DNA of 64,000 bases from Juglans regia (Eukaryota; Streptophyta; Magnoliopsida; Fagales; Juglandaceae): assembly GCF_001411555.2 (NCBI RefSeq), contig NC_049903.1, forward strand, positions 19,821,234-19,885,233, written 5' to 3'. Position 1 is the stretch's first letter; every line of letters starts with the position of its first letter. Below are positions 20,960 to 33,233 of the stretch, one piece after another. The notes under the pieces were generated by a model. The model searched no databases, had not been told where the DNA came from, and saw only the letters and a program-made list of their open reading frames with translations. A program made the translations under genes and the position numbers.

Positions 20960-23900
20960 TAGAATACCTCACTACTATTTCTTATTTTATTATTAATTTT
21001 GTAAAGCCCCGATCCCGGAGATCCGAAGAGTTAGCTCTTGATACTTAATATCAACTTCGATAATACAACTATGAATCCAGAAACTTTCAAAAAATATCAA
21101 TTGATTTACTCAACCCAAAAATCTATGTTCCTTCATAAGAAACAATAAATAAATTCTCAATAACATAAATTACAAACTCTCCAAAGACTCGAAAATATCC
21201 TTAATTCATCAAATCAAAATAACCGAAAATAAATCAATTTATGATTGTGACTCTCAATAAGCACTTGTACCATCAAACACTTATTCCACTATGATCACCA
21301 CACCTTGCTAAAATTTTCTACTCTTATTCTTCAGCTGGACCATCAAAATTATCTGAAAAATATATGGAGATGAATGGGTGAGTTATCAACAACTCAGTAA
21401 GCAGAGGACATATGCTAGTGTGCAAACATGAGCATTTATAAAGCACAGCATTCAGAACAAAATATTTTTCAGAGTTATCATGCAGAACAAAACATGTTTT
21501 CGAAAGTAATAGAGCGATGGTTTTAAGACACAAAAAATCCAGAGTACTTTGGCATAACATAACCTGAGCATCATCATCACATCAAAACAGAGCATCTCAC
21601 AGAGTAGAGACCATGTTTTACCCCCGTGGGAGAGTTGTGCTATCCCCGGTGTCCAAATCGGGCAGAGACAGAGGTGAAATCTTTTCCTTATTCTTCTCGA
21701 AGCCCCGAGTGTGCACACATGAAAGACCATTATAAAACCACTTTGTTTCCAAAGTGGGTGCACTCAGAGACAGAGAAGTTGGTACCAACCCAAACAAAGC
21801 AAAGCATAACAGAGCAGAGCAGAGCAAAGACAGAGTCAGATACAAAATCAGTACACCATGCCGAAGGTTTTCAGATGCCATATCCAAACTAGAACATAAC
21901 CAGGTCATTCTTACAGACTGAAAATAAAAGTCGGAGCATCTTTATAAATAAATGCACAAATTTTCAAAATTCTCAAATATCCCTCTTTTTCAGATTTCAG
22001 ATACATCATAACAAAATTTAGCTCATGTCTACACAATCCATGTCAGAAAATAATTTTACTTTTCCACACAGATTTCATGAGTATGCAAATAAACGACCGA
22101 GGTTGGTTTTGTTTTTCCCAAGTTCTTATTTCATCATAAAATATGCAAAGTTTTCAGAAAATCAACCTCAGTCTCAATAATTCGTGTAAAGCCTAGCATA
22201 GGAACCCCGCTTACCTGGACTTCTTAGCTTTTCAAAAATTTCCTCAAAAGTGCCGAATAAATATTAATCTTCACCTATAAGATAATCACGTAAATTTACA
22301 TAAATTTTCAATCAATCTCGTATTTCGATATTCAAGCCTAAAAATTTTAAAATAATTCATTTTTAATTCATAAACTTGAAATTCTCATTATTCCTGAAAT
22401 ACCAACATCACTTTCTAACTCATCAATATCCAACTTAATAGCTTCGACTAAAAACATTTAATTCTAACTTATTTACGATAGAGATCTTACAATAATTATA
22501 ATACTAAATAATATAACTATATCGAAATCATCATAAGTAGAAAATCATACTTGTTTTCTATCATACTTGTATTTAAATAAAAATATTCTTTTGAACGGAT
22601 TCAAAATACGATTTTGTACTTACCGCTCACTTCAAAAATTCATCAGTATTTACATAATAAATATTCCGTTAAAATATCAATCTCTTATAAAAAAAAATCA
22701 ACTTAACAATATAAATCCACACGTCTACATCCAAATAAAAACATACTCTACAACTCACGTAATATACTCATGATTTCAAACCCAAATTACATAATATAAA
22801 CTCATTAAACTACACACCCGAAACAATAAATCTGGAAGGAAATACTATAAGGGGTAGAAAGGGTAATAATACTTCCTACTATTCGATTAACATAAGTTAC
22901 ATATATATAAGTATGTTTATACACCAGAAAAAGACAAACACAACACAAACAGCCGAAGCACTTACGGAAAGATGGGGGCACGACGGCGTAGAGCTGATGG
23001 TTGGCTACGGCGGATGAGGGGCACTTGGTCACTGGCTGCGAGAGAAAGAGAGAGAGACAAGTGAGAGAGGCACACAGTGAGAGAACGAGAGAGAGACCGA
23101 AAGAAAAGGGCCATCAACTGGAAGTGGCATGAGCTTACCGAGGGAAAAACTGAGGCGGCGTGCGGCAGACCTGGGTGATGGGGAGTCCTCGCCGGCAATT
23201 TATGTGGAGTCACCGCAAGGAGGGGCTTTCGGTGGAGGAGATAGCAGCGGCTTAAGGGGCTGAACTACTCTGTTTTTGGCTACCAAAACAGAAGAAGGCA
23301 AGGCTTGGCCACGGGGAGACTAGGTGGCAGCTTCGTATGGCTGAGCACAACGGTGGAACACTTAGAGAGAGAGAGAGAGAGAGAAAGAGAGATTTGGGGG
23401 GGGGGAAATGTGATCACTGCATGAGGAGAAGTGGGATATTATCGAGGGCTGGCAGTGGTTTGGGGTGGCGTAAAGTGCCCGATGGAAATTTTTATGCAGG
23501 TGGTGACGTCGGGGTGGAGCTGGCGGCGTGCGGAGGCTCACCCGAGATGTAGTGGTGGCGGTTTCCAGTTGTGGGAGTACTCTGTTTTGGAGCAGCAGAA
23601 CAGGGTGTTACCTTGGTGATTTTCCATGGCTGGGCGACAGTGGCATAGGGCAGCTTGTGGAGGATCTTGACGTTGTAAGGTGGAGGCAACTGCGACGTGG
23701 TGGCTAAAACCGTTTGGCTTGCATGGTGAGTTACTGATTCACGGCCAGGTCGTTTGGGGAGGCAGTCTCGGTGGCTAGTGGTGGTGCAAGGCAGATCCGT
23801 GTGTATGGCAAGGAAAAAAAATGATGGTTGATCTAGGTTCTCTTTTGGTGACTGTGAGGAGGTGTTGCAGCTTGTTGTTTTGCAGAAAGTATGTATAAAT

Positions 23901-24225
23901 ATATAAAGGTGATTGAACATAAAAAGAAAATCCTATAGCCGTTGGAGACGTGCAAGTGCGAGGGAGTGAAAAAGAAATTACATTAGATACGTGCATGCTT
24001 ATGAGTAACGGAAAGAGACGTGTAGAGGTGGGGAGTTTTAAAAATTAAATGAAGAGAAAATCGGGCTTGATTGGGTCTGGGTATTACAAATTTTCACTTA
24101 CTTTTTACTACTATTCATTATTTTTTACAACCATTTAATATTCTATTATTAATTTTTCATTACTTTTTCACTACCATTCACTAACATTCTCAAACACTTT
24201 TACTATCTAAACGTAAGTAAAAGAC
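20960..24225. mobile_element. Possible small AT-rich MITE around the solo LTR inside LINE 1
   Basis: About 40 bp left of the solo LTR (CACTACTATTTCTTATT) and about 135 bp right of it (CACTTACTTTTTACTACT, CACTACCATTCACTAACATT) share a short CACTAC/TTTTTCAT vocabulary that does not resemble the surrounding LINE. The LTR may have landed in a small element already inside the LINE. The ends are not defined. Confidence 0.3.
21000..24088 (-). mobile_element. Solo LTR S1 (3,089 bp), perfect 5-bp TSD
   Basis: It begins TGTAAAGCCCCGATC and ends GGGTATTACA, with TG...CA termini and a ~10-bp inverted match. The flanking duplication AATTT is perfect (20,995-20,999 and 24,089-24,093). No gag or pol frame lies inside. 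On its sense (minus) strand there is a GC-rich leader (about 23,700-22,950), an exon-like 60-nt block (22,274-22,215) between TATAG and CAG|GTAAG, the hairpin GAGTTGTTGATAACTC (21,395-21,380) and TTTTTCAG|AT at 21,353. It is a relative of S2, S3 and S4. Long TGTAACACCC-type LTRs are known from Tekay/Del chromoviruses; that lineage is an inference. Confidence 0.85.
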
Positions 24226-25012
24226 CAAATATGTCTCCATATATGAGAAGGAGAAGACCCAATCTTAGACTCTAGTAACTCATAATTCTGAAAATACTTA
24301 TGCTTAAAAACCTGTGAAACCAATGAGGAAGGATCTTGCAAAAGTCTCCACACTTGTTTTGCTAGCAAGGCTCTATTAAAACTGATTAAACTCCTGAACC
24401 CAAGTCCACCCTTGTAATCTTGTCTAACCTCTCCCAACTTCTCCAATGAATACTCTTGGCAGAATTGTTATGATTTCACCAAAACTGTGACAACATTGCC
24501 TCGATCTCTCTTAATAAGCTGGTTTGCAACTTAAACACACTCATAGTATGGAATGGCTTGTAAAATACTTTTGATCGGAATCTCTTTCCCTGTAGAAGAC
24601 AACAAAACAGATTTCCAACTGCATATCCTCCTCCAAATCTTCTCTTTTAAACCTCTAAAAGTATTATATTTGGACCTCCCTATCACAATTGGTCGTCCCA
24701 AATACTTGTTATAATTCTCACATACCATTCCATTAGAAGACTGAGTAATTAGCTCTTTTGCATGAGGATTTGTATTGTTGATAAACAAAATAGAAATTTT
24801 CTTCTTATTAAGATATTGACTTGAAGCACACTCATACCTCCATAGAATCTGTTCCACATATGCTCATTCTTCTTACTTTGCTCAGCAGAAGATGACATAG
24901 TCATCAACAAAAATAAGGTGGTTTATTCTCAACCCAGCTCTTGAAGCTGCTATGCATTTGATTAAATCATTTCTTTTTGCTTTCTGAAACAAAGAACTTA
25001 ACCCCCCTGCAC

Positions 25013-25140
25013 GGATTAGAGGTAAAGTGGAAAGGCCTTTTATGGAATATGGCTTGATTGGTCCTTATCGTCCTGACGTTACTCAATACCTTATATCCAG
25101 GTGTTCCCAATAAGGTTGGCAATATAGATAGAACTGGGCT
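25013..25140. repeat. Duplicated segment, copy B, right part
   Basis: Aligns with 17,770-17,900: AAAGGCCTTTTATGG, TTGATTGGTCCTTAT, CCTGACGTTACTCAAT, ATATCCAGGTGTTCCC. This restores the ancestral segment after the LINE insertion. Confidence 0.8.
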
Positions 25141-26265
25141 AGAAGGTCCGGGTACACATTTCAACGAAATAAATATTGGAGTACCACGTCACGCCACGTC
25201 ATTTTAATGGTAGGAGGTCCAGTTCTTTCTTCTTATATCTTAACAATAAAAATATATTTATAATTTAATATTTCATATTAAGTCATGTTATTTTATAAAT
25301 TTATTTTTATAGAATATTTTTATAATTAAAACATTTGTCTTATGATATTATATTAAATCATTTATCATACTTTGAGTTTGACTAGTTAAATGGTATTCTT
25401 TTAGAGTAATAATTCATGTGCAATCTTTTTTATAATTTTTTATATAATTATATTTTAAAATAAAGGTATTTATGTAAAGTAATATTATTTTTATAAGTTA
25501 TTTTATAAAAATGCCACACATTTAAAATATAATTATATAAAAAATTGTAAATATGATTGTATATCCGTCCTTTTTCATTCCTTTAATATAGATGAATGAT
25601 ATTTATAATCATAGAATGTTTAAATATTATATACTCATTTTGAAAAAAAAAATAAATATAAAATTTATATAAAAAAATAATTTTTTAATAATAAATTTTT
25701 ATCATTTTTAAATAAAATACAATGTTTACACTATCAATAACAATATATGGCGTTACTCTTTTTAACTTGTAGCAATTTTGAGTGTGCGTAGTTACCTGGA
25801 AGGCTGGATGTCCGACCTTGATGCAGACCTGTGTATATCATACACGAAATACATGAGCACGTTGTCCGACCGCCAATTTTAATGAATTGCAGACTGGCAG
25901 TTGGAGGCATTGATGCGATCATGCGAGGTTTGGGTCGTCAAAGCACGTACAGACACACACAGCCGGCCACCACAAATCTCTCTTCATTATTAATTAAAGC
26001 ATTAGGTTTGTAGTACTTGGTACTTCTTGCCATAAACTTTAAACGGTCTCTTTTCGCTCCTTTCCTTTTCTATAAATATTTATTTGTCTCCCATATGACC
26101 TAATAAATAATTTAATTTCATACCTAAATCTTGTTTTTTTTTTTTTTTCTTTTTCAGTCTGCCTAAATAATTTAATTTCATACAAATCTTGTTTTCTTTT
26201 TTTCTTTTTCACCTTTGTTTTCTGATAGACTCACCACTAGATGTGCCCTTCTTCTTCTTCTTCTT
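25141..26265. other. Intergenic, AT-rich, no gene recognised
   Basis: The stretch 25,240-25,730 is made of TTTATAATTT/ATATTTTTATAA words like the cores of foldback MITEs, but no terminal repeats could be assigned. Two pyrimidine-rich copies of AATAATTTAATTTCATAC followed by a CTTGTTTT run are seen at about 26,101 and 26,165, a short tandem duplication. Confidence 0.5.
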
Positions 26266-26356
26266 CTTTTTTTTTAGGAAACATCAATGTCATTAATAAA
26301 ACCTTACAAAATTCTTATCAAGCCAAATAGCTTGAGAAACAAAAAATGTTATATAA

Positions 26357-26528
26357 GAGAAATTCTATTTGCAGTTTTTAAGTGGGGACTGCATGTACAG
26401 GCACATTATTAAATCAGAGAAAACATCATTTTAGGAAGGATAATTTTGTAATTTTTAAAAATTTTAAAGTTAAAATAGCCTAAGCTTGTATTGCAGTCCC
26501 CAAATGAGGACTGTGTCTAGCATTGCTC
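26357..26528. mobile_element. MITE with 9-bp target duplication (172 bp) inside LINE 2
   Basis: The left end, GAGAAATTCTATTTGCAGTT then ...GGGGACTGCATGTACA, mirrors the right end, whose reverse complement reads GAGCAATGCTAGACACAGTC then ...GGGGACTGCAATACA. The direct repeat GTTATATAA is perfect at 26,348-26,356 and 26,529-26,537. A 9-bp duplication is characteristic of Mutator-like elements. Confidence 0.85.
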
Positions 26529-27656
26529 GTTATATAATCCCACCACAATTCAATATCTAACACATTCCAAGAATGCCTAGCCAATTTGTGAACAACTCGA
26601 TTCCTCAATCTGTTAACATTGGATACTTTAGCCTCTTGAAAACTATTCAATAATCTCCGAATGTCTTGCATTATAAATCCTAGAGCAAAGAAATATTCAT
26701 TTTTCAAAATCAGCTTCGGTACACTCCATTGAGCACAAAAATGCAACCCTCTTAACATTGTTATAGCTTCAATAAATTCTGGGGATATCATATCAGTCTT
26801 CACTTTACTGCAAGCTAGAAGCACCTCCCCTTTATCATCTCTAAGAATCACCCCCACACCAACTTTTTGTTGATCAAAGAACATTGCCCCGTTCACATTT
26901 AGATTAAAAAAACCAGATGGATGAGGGTTCTAGCAGCATACATGTCTTGCCTCCTTACTCTCAACATCAAAAACCTACACCTCTTTATATTCTTTATGCA
27001 AAGACAAAGCATACTCAATCACATATCTAGGATCATGAGATACATGCTCATAAATAAATTTATTCCTTCAAAACCATAAACCCCAAGCTATTGAGACAAA
27101 AGTGGAAAAAGCTTCCTCAGATTCTGTACCCTTCACAACATTTGCCCAATCCCATAAAGATAAACCGTGTCCAGTATTTTGCAGCTCAAGGAGATAAACT
27201 GTCTAATGTTGTCTTATTTCAGTACAATAAAACAAAGCATGTGCAGGATCCTCTACTTGCTGTAAACAAAAATGAGAAAACACATCTATCTTCCACCATA
27301 ACATGTTTCTTTTTTAAATTATGAAAAGTTGGAAAACTATCCCTACATGCCCTCCAGGCAATTATCTTCCTTTTATTAGGTAATTTCAGCTGCCATAAAC
27401 TTTTCTAAAAAGATTTATTTCTGCTCTCCATAGAACTTTCGCTCACGTGCTGAGTTGATAAATTTTGGAAAAATTTGTAAACACTTCTAACTATATAACT
27501 ACCATTCTTTTCCTAAGACCAATACCATTTATCATTTGAGTTGGGGCAAACTCTAATCTTCAAAATCTCTGCTGCTATGTTTGGATTAAATAGAGCTCTT
27601 ACCCTTTCCATAGTCCACCACTGAGTAGAATCGTCAATTAGGGAATCGACTGTTAA

Positions 27657-30600
27657 TGTAATACCCGGGTCTAGCAACAAATAGTTTTATAAAAATTTTG
27701 TTTTTAATTTATACGTATGAAAAGCCTAGTTATGTTTTTTCAAGTATTTTTTTTTATTTAGACTACGGGCTTAAAATCTTTTGTTTTGACCGATTATGAT
27801 TTTTTGGGCTTGATAATTAAGTTTTCTTTAAAGGGCCAAGATGAGTATTGAGCCAAGAATTTTCTGCGACAAATTGTTTATTTTTTCAGAATTTGAGTCG
27901 TGACCCACTCAAGAAAAACCCCAAACCCATGATATTTTTTTTCAGACTCCACGTTCCGTTTCTTTTTCACTACATGCACGCCTCTTTCTCTCATCTCTAG
28001 GGTTTTATTTTTGGACTTTCAACCACCTATATATTCACATCCTTCGTATATGATGAAAACCAAAATTGCCCTCTCCTTTTTCCCATCTCCCTCGTGCGCA
28101 GCACAGCCACACACGGAGTCATTTTTGCATCCCCGTTTGCCGTCCAACCCCCCCCCCCCCAACAACGCCATCCCTGCACCACCACCGTGATAGCCACTGC
28201 TCAGCCATCGCAGTCACCTTCCCAACGAACCTGGTCTGCACCTCCATAAGCTGCCTTGACCCATTCAGCCGTCAGCCACTGCACTTTGATGTACGGACCG
28301 AGAGGAAGCCACGTCCAGCGTGTGCACCGTAACACTCCCACTTAGCACTGCCCACGCCCCTTCCATAAACCACAGCAACCCACTTACACAGCCACGCCAC
28401 CACAAGCCACCAGTCCCGTCCGTTGACCCATATCGCTCAGTCGTTCAACACAGTAGCACAACCTCACCAACTTCGAAGGACCTCTGTTTTTGCTTCCCGA
28501 AACAGAGCCACCACTTACAGCCATCCCCAGCTCCTTCTCGTTGCCATCAACCACGGCAAGTGTATACAGAAACTGCCGGCGAAGACTTCCCATTAACCCA
28601 GTCAGCCGCACTCCTCCTCAGGCCTTGGTAAGCTCACGCTGTTTCTTTTTATTTTTTTCTCTTTTCTCTCGGTTTTTCTCCGTCTCTCCCTCGCTCTCTT
28701 ACCGTGTGCTTCTCTCGTTCATCTCTCTCCCTCTCTATCATTTTCAACTGCCCAAGCGCCACCCTCACCGCTGTCAACCTCAGCCAACTCCTTGCGCCAT
28801 TACACGCTCCTTTCTCGGTGAGTATCTCACTGCCTCGTTGACTGTTGCACCACGTAGACGCATGAAAACGTTTTCTTAAGAGGCTACATAAATTTAGTTT
28901 TACATATTATTTGGATATGAAATTACAATATTGCCCTTATCATTGTATGGTTTCAATTTGGAATTATGTTTATATTAAATCGGTTTTTATGTGGTCTTTG
29001 TGGGAAGTATAAGAAATTGTACAGAAAATAAATAGGATTTTTAAATTGTACTATTGGTAGCAAATTATTTTTATAGTAAGTGTGTAATTTTATTTTGAAC
29101 ATTTTAAATATGATTAAAGCTATATTTTTATTATTTAATGAAATTTTTTACTAGTACTTATCTTAAATGTTGATTGATATCAAGGAAATTTAGAGAATGA
29201 GGATATTTTTAGGTTATGAGAATTTTTAGGTATTGAAGAATTAAAATAGATATAGTAAAAGCTAAGGCTTAAATGGTGTAAATTTGTGATTGATTGAAAA
29301 TTTACGGAATTACATGATTATTTTATAGGTGACAATTTACAGTTGACTCGACATTGATTTGAGGAAAATTTTGAAAAGCTTAGAAGTTCAGGTAAGTGGG
29401 GTTCCTATGCTAGACTTTGCATAAAATAAAAAATGAATTGAGGTTGATTTGTGAAAATGTGCATTATATGTTTTAAAAAGAAATGTGAAAATAACCTCAG
29501 TTATTTATTCTTCATTACTCATTGAACTCTGATGAAAGAGAAATCATTTTTGTAATGACTGGTGAAGACATGAGCTAATTTTGTACCTTCTGTTTTTGAA
29601 CTATACAAAAAGAGCAAATATGAAAATATTGTGCATGATTATGTAAATATGCTTTGGATCTGTTATGATTTTGAAGATAATATGATTTTGTTCAGTACTT
29701 TGTTTGGATAAGACGTGATTTCTGAAAACCTTTGGCATGACTCTCTGATTCTGAATTTGATTATATTTCCGCTCTATTCATTTACGGCCTTAACATGGGT
29801 GATAATAGTGGCATACAGCCCAATTACGGGTTACAATAGTGGATACGGCCTAACCACGAGTAATACTAGTGGATACAGCCCAACCACAGGTAATAATAGT
29901 GGATACAACCCAACCACAGGTTATAATAATGGATACGACTCTACCACGGGTTATAGTAGTGGTCTCTGTTTTGAGTGTACAGTACCTTGGTGACAGAGTG
30001 ATTTATGTTCTGCTTGGCTATCCGCAGATGCACAACCCTACCACTAGGGTTATACATAGCCTTTATTCTGATATGATGTTCTAATGATGATGATGATCAT
30101 TTATGCTATATCAAATGATATTTTTGAATGAATTTATTTCTGAATCTTCACTTTGATATTTTGATAACATGTTCTGCATCCGCACTCTGAAAATGGAAAT
30201 ATTTTGTTCTGCATTCTAATTTCTATAAATGTTCATATTTGCACACTAGTATATATTCTTTGCTTACTGAGTTGTTAATAACTCACCCCTTATCTCCAAA
30301 TATTTTTCAGATGATTTTAATGGTTCAGTTGAAGAACAAGAGTATGAAGTTTTAGCAATGTGCGATGATCGTAGTGAAATAAGTGCCTCAGGGTATAAGT
30401 TTATTGGAGAGTCTTATTTAATATGTTTATGATTTTATGTTATTTGATATTTGAAGTCCTAGATATTTCTAAATATTTATGAAATTTTTTTAAATTATTT
30501 CATTGAGGTATTTTTTTTGTGTCCTGGTAGAGAAACATATATTTTGGTTTGAATAAATGGATTTGTACTTTTTGAAAATATTGAAGTATTTTAAATATGT

Positions 30601-30665
30601 TATGGAAGTTGGATTTAGGTTACAAGAGCTAACTCTCCGAACCCCTACGAGATCAGGGCGTTACA
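27657..30665 (+). mobile_element. Solo LTR S2 (3,009 bp), perfect 5-bp TSD
   Basis: Begins TGTAATACCCGGGTC and ends CAGGGCGTTACA. The flanking duplication GTTAA is perfect (27,652-27,656 and 30,666-30,670). It contains a CT-rich leader (about 28,060-28,880) with CTCGGTGAGT near 28,815, an exon-like 63-nt block (29,329-29,391) between TATAG and CAG|GTAAG, a 30-bp minisatellite (29,800-29,965), the hairpin GAGTTGTTAATAACTC (30,269-30,284) and TTTTTCAG|AT at 30,310. There are no retroelement genes. Frames inside the leader are low-complexity and unsupported. Confidence 0.87.
29800..29965 (+). repeat. 30-bp minisatellite inside solo LTR S2, about five copies
   Basis: Units of the form GTGGATACRGCCYAACCACR followed by GGTAATAATA repeat with a 30-bp period and scattered substitutions. 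Because 30 is a multiple of three, the array is open in frame and would read as a Gly/Tyr/Thr/Asn decapeptide repeat. Other family members have a single copy of a related word, so the expansion is specific to this copy. Confidence 0.85.
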
Positions 30666-31850
30666 GTTAAATCCCATTTTTCCACATGAGTCTGCTCAAG
30701 AAGTTGCTTAACATTCAGACTAAGGATCCATGAGTCTTTAAGCACTTTATTGAATTCTCATTACCCACTCTCTACATACAACCTTGCTTCAGGAAATTTA
30801 AAGCTTCTTAGATATCTTTCCAAGCATAAGAGGAATTGTAACCCACTTTAACCTCAAATAAAGTTATATTAGGAAAATACCTGGACTTATACACTTTATG
30901 CAGTAAGGACTCTTCTTTATGCTGAATTCTCCAGCCCTGTTTAGTTAAAAGGGCCATATTGAAGAGCTTTAAGTTTTTAAATCCTAAACTCCCTCTATGC
31001 TTATACTCACAATTTATCCCAATTGACCCAATGTATTTTATTCTCCTCTGATCTCTTCCCCCAACAAAACTGAGCCATCACCCTCTCCAACTCATGACTT
31101 AAAGAAGCAGATAACTTGAAGCAACTCATTGTATATATTGGAATTAATAGACATAGCTATTGTTTTAATAAGAATTGCCTTACCACCTTGAGACAGTAGA
31201 TTACCCTTCCAAGCTTGAAGTTTCTGCCAAAGTTTCTACTTAATACCTGAAAAAGCTCGAAGCTTAGACCTACCCACCATAGGCAAATACTTTTCATATT
31301 GTTGAGGTTAACTTCGACCCCCATAGAGACATGATCTCTGCTTTCAAATCCTCCTTCACATTTCTACTAAAAACATGGAAGGTTTCTCACGATTAATTCT
31401 TTGCCCTACAGCCTTCTCATACTTATTTAGAAGTAATTGAATTTTAACATTAGTAGCTACGTCAACTTTACAAACAATGACACTATCATAAACAAACAAG
31501 AGATGATTCACTTGAGAAGCACCTCTACAAATTCTTATGCCTTCCACAGCTTCATTACCAACACTATTCTTCAATAAATTGATCAGACTCTCAATGCACA
31601 ATAGAAACAAATAAGGAGATAAAATATCTTCTTGTCTCAAGCCTCTGCCAGGGATGATAGGACCTTTTGGAATCCCATTCACAAGCACCAAGAAAGTCAT
31701 AGTTTACACACTTCATAACGAGTCTTATTAGATAGGGAGCAAAACCAAGAGCGAACATAATCTTTTCTAAAAAATCTCACTCTCTTTATCATAAGTTTTA
31801 CTCATATTTAACTTAAGAGATATAAAACCTTTCTTACCCCTTTTTTAACT

Positions 31851-32700
31851 ACATGTAAATTTGCTTTTTTAAGCACTTTGATCTGGTCGAAAAGCAAATT
31901 TTGCTGTTAAAAAATCATTTTTACAATATAAACGTGTATGGTAAGTTCAATTAATACCATCCATCACATAATAGGTTCTGAATTTGTAAATATTATAAGT
32001 GACGTAAAAGAAAAGTGTACTTACAATCACAAAGAAATTTTATAGAAATAAATATACAAATTAATGTAATTTCATAAGATTCGTTATATTTATTTTGTAA
32101 TAAAAATAATTTTCTAATTTGACGTATCATATAAATTTATAAGTTTATTTTTGTAAAAATTTTTTGTGATTAAAATATTTTTCGATATTAAATTTTACAC
32201 ATGTTAGATCCATTTATCCAAGAAAATATGAGTTACACGTATTGAAAGAAGTGGTGCTTTCAGAAGATCTACTAATTAAGATCGAACAAGTAGACCATAA
32301 GGTAAAGGAAAAGTTAATAAATTAAATAGAACCTCTTGAACCAAGCTTGAATTAACTCTTCCTAATTTTCAACTTTAACTCGAATCGAAGGCACATGTAT
32401 TGGACATAAAGTTAGAAAGTTGCCCCATAAAAAAAAAAAAAAAATGTTATATCTAATCGTAAAATATGTAATTATCTTATAATTATTTAAAAAAAATAAA
32501 ATTTTATATTCATAGAAATTTTATATTCATTATTTTTTTAAAAGAGATTGCTGTGCTTATAGTGTTGGTTAAGTTCAGCCGCAGTCGAAATCAAAATGAC
32601 TGTCAAATCGAATCAGAGCTGCAACTGTAATCCCGTCATTTTATCATTGCACGCATGTGCAGGCTGCTACTATAATTACTATGTTAGAGACGGATCCTAG
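31851..32700. other. Intergenic, AT-rich, no gene recognised
   Basis: No reading frame or repeat end that I can support. A-homopolymers occur near 32,430. Confidence 0.55.
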
Positions 32701-33233
32701 TCTCCAAGCTAATCTCCCAACTACCTAAGTGAACTATATATATATATATATATGAAATAAAAGCAATGCAACGCTGCATACCCTGCACTCAGAGTATATA
32801 TAATATAGAGACACGTATATAGACCTCTGTAGGTTGCATACAGACAGAACCCACTTCCATCCCCTTGAAAAACATCTACCAACTGGACCAGTCTGCCTTT
32901 ACCATGTGCAGGGCTCCAGCACCACTACTGCAGAGTCGCAGACCAAACCTAAGGCCGTATAGCTTTGGCTTAAAAGTCAAATTAGTAAATTCCCATTATA
33001 AGAGGAAAATTATAGAAAATAATAATAATAAAAAAAAAAAAGAGAGCATAGTAATGGCAACCCCACCTAATCTCATTCATTAAGGCTCCCTCAACTGTCC
33101 AGCACCCTCCACATAAATGCCCTTCTTCTTCTTCTTCTTATTTTCCTAACCGGGCTTAAATATTCCTCGACAGTTGACACTAAAGTTTCCCATTTCCCAT
33201 CTCAAATCATACACACTCTGAATCTCTGCTGAG
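32701..33233 (+). promoter_or_regulatory. Promoter and 5' leader of the glycine-rich protein gene
   Basis: An ACATAAATGC element at 33,111-33,120 is the best TATA-like box at a suitable distance. It is followed by a (CTT)n pyrimidine patch (33,122-33,138), common around plant transcription starts, and about 90 nt of leader before the ATG at 33,234. Stronger TATATATA tracts at 32,738-32,752 and 32,792-32,802 are probably too far upstream. The transcription start is inferred. Confidence 0.35.

Larger units (their letters stand above)
19504..25012 (-). mobile_element. L1-like LINE 1, 5'-truncated, interrupted by a solo LTR
   Basis: The poly-A tail is the T-run at about 19,506 on the plus strand. 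Going 5' on the minus strand one meets an RNase H-like zone (about 19,560-20,050), a zf-RVT-like zone, a segment with VGNGEIINIWHDRWLPKPF (20,781-20,972), then the solo LTR 21,000-24,088. Beyond it are KGGLGFRSLISFNRALLAKQ with VWRLLQDPSS (24,207-24,446) and the thumb-proximal RT segment (24,531-24,857). An FVDD tetrad is encoded near 24,895-24,935. Stops and frameshifts are frequent. Without the LTR about 2.4 kb of LINE remains, so the 5' half was never inserted or is lost. Confidence 0.85.
26266..31850 (-). mobile_element. L1-like LINE 2, 5'-truncated, interrupted by a solo LTR and a MITE
   Basis: The poly-A tail is the T-run at 26,266-26,275. Upstream on the minus strand: RNase H-like domain (26,480-26,896; VGVGVILRDDKGEVLLACSK, PEFIEAITMLRGLHF), zf-RVT-like zone (about 27,100-27,656, with STQWWTMERVRALFNP), solo LTR S2, then RT (31,356-31,850). 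The RT part contains KGFISLKLNMSKTYD, GLRQEDILSPYLFLLCIESL and a degenerate catalytic box, LFVYDSVIV in place of FADD-type. Frames are broken by stops. About 2.6 kb of LINE remains without the insertions. Confidence 0.87.

Noticed and set aside
23337..23996. Gly/Arg-rich and Thr/Ser-rich frames near 23.5 kb
   Set aside because: Leader of solo LTR S1; no conservation with S2-S4 at the protein level is visible.
21000..24088. S1-S4 as DNA transposons, because of their ~10-bp inverted ends
   Set aside because: TG...CA termini with 5-bp duplications are the rule for LTR integrases, and the inverted match is no longer than usual for LTR ends. A DNA transposon origin is not fully excluded.
28066..28879. 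Several overlapping 75-130 codon frames on both strands
   Set aside because: They lie in the CT-rich leader of solo LTR S2. Composition is low-complexity (Pro/Ser/His), there is no domain, and the other copies do not preserve them.
29715..29993. 92-codon frame with Gly/Tyr decapeptide repeats
   Set aside because: Produced by a 30-bp minisatellite present only in one LTR copy; no start context or conservation supports a protein.
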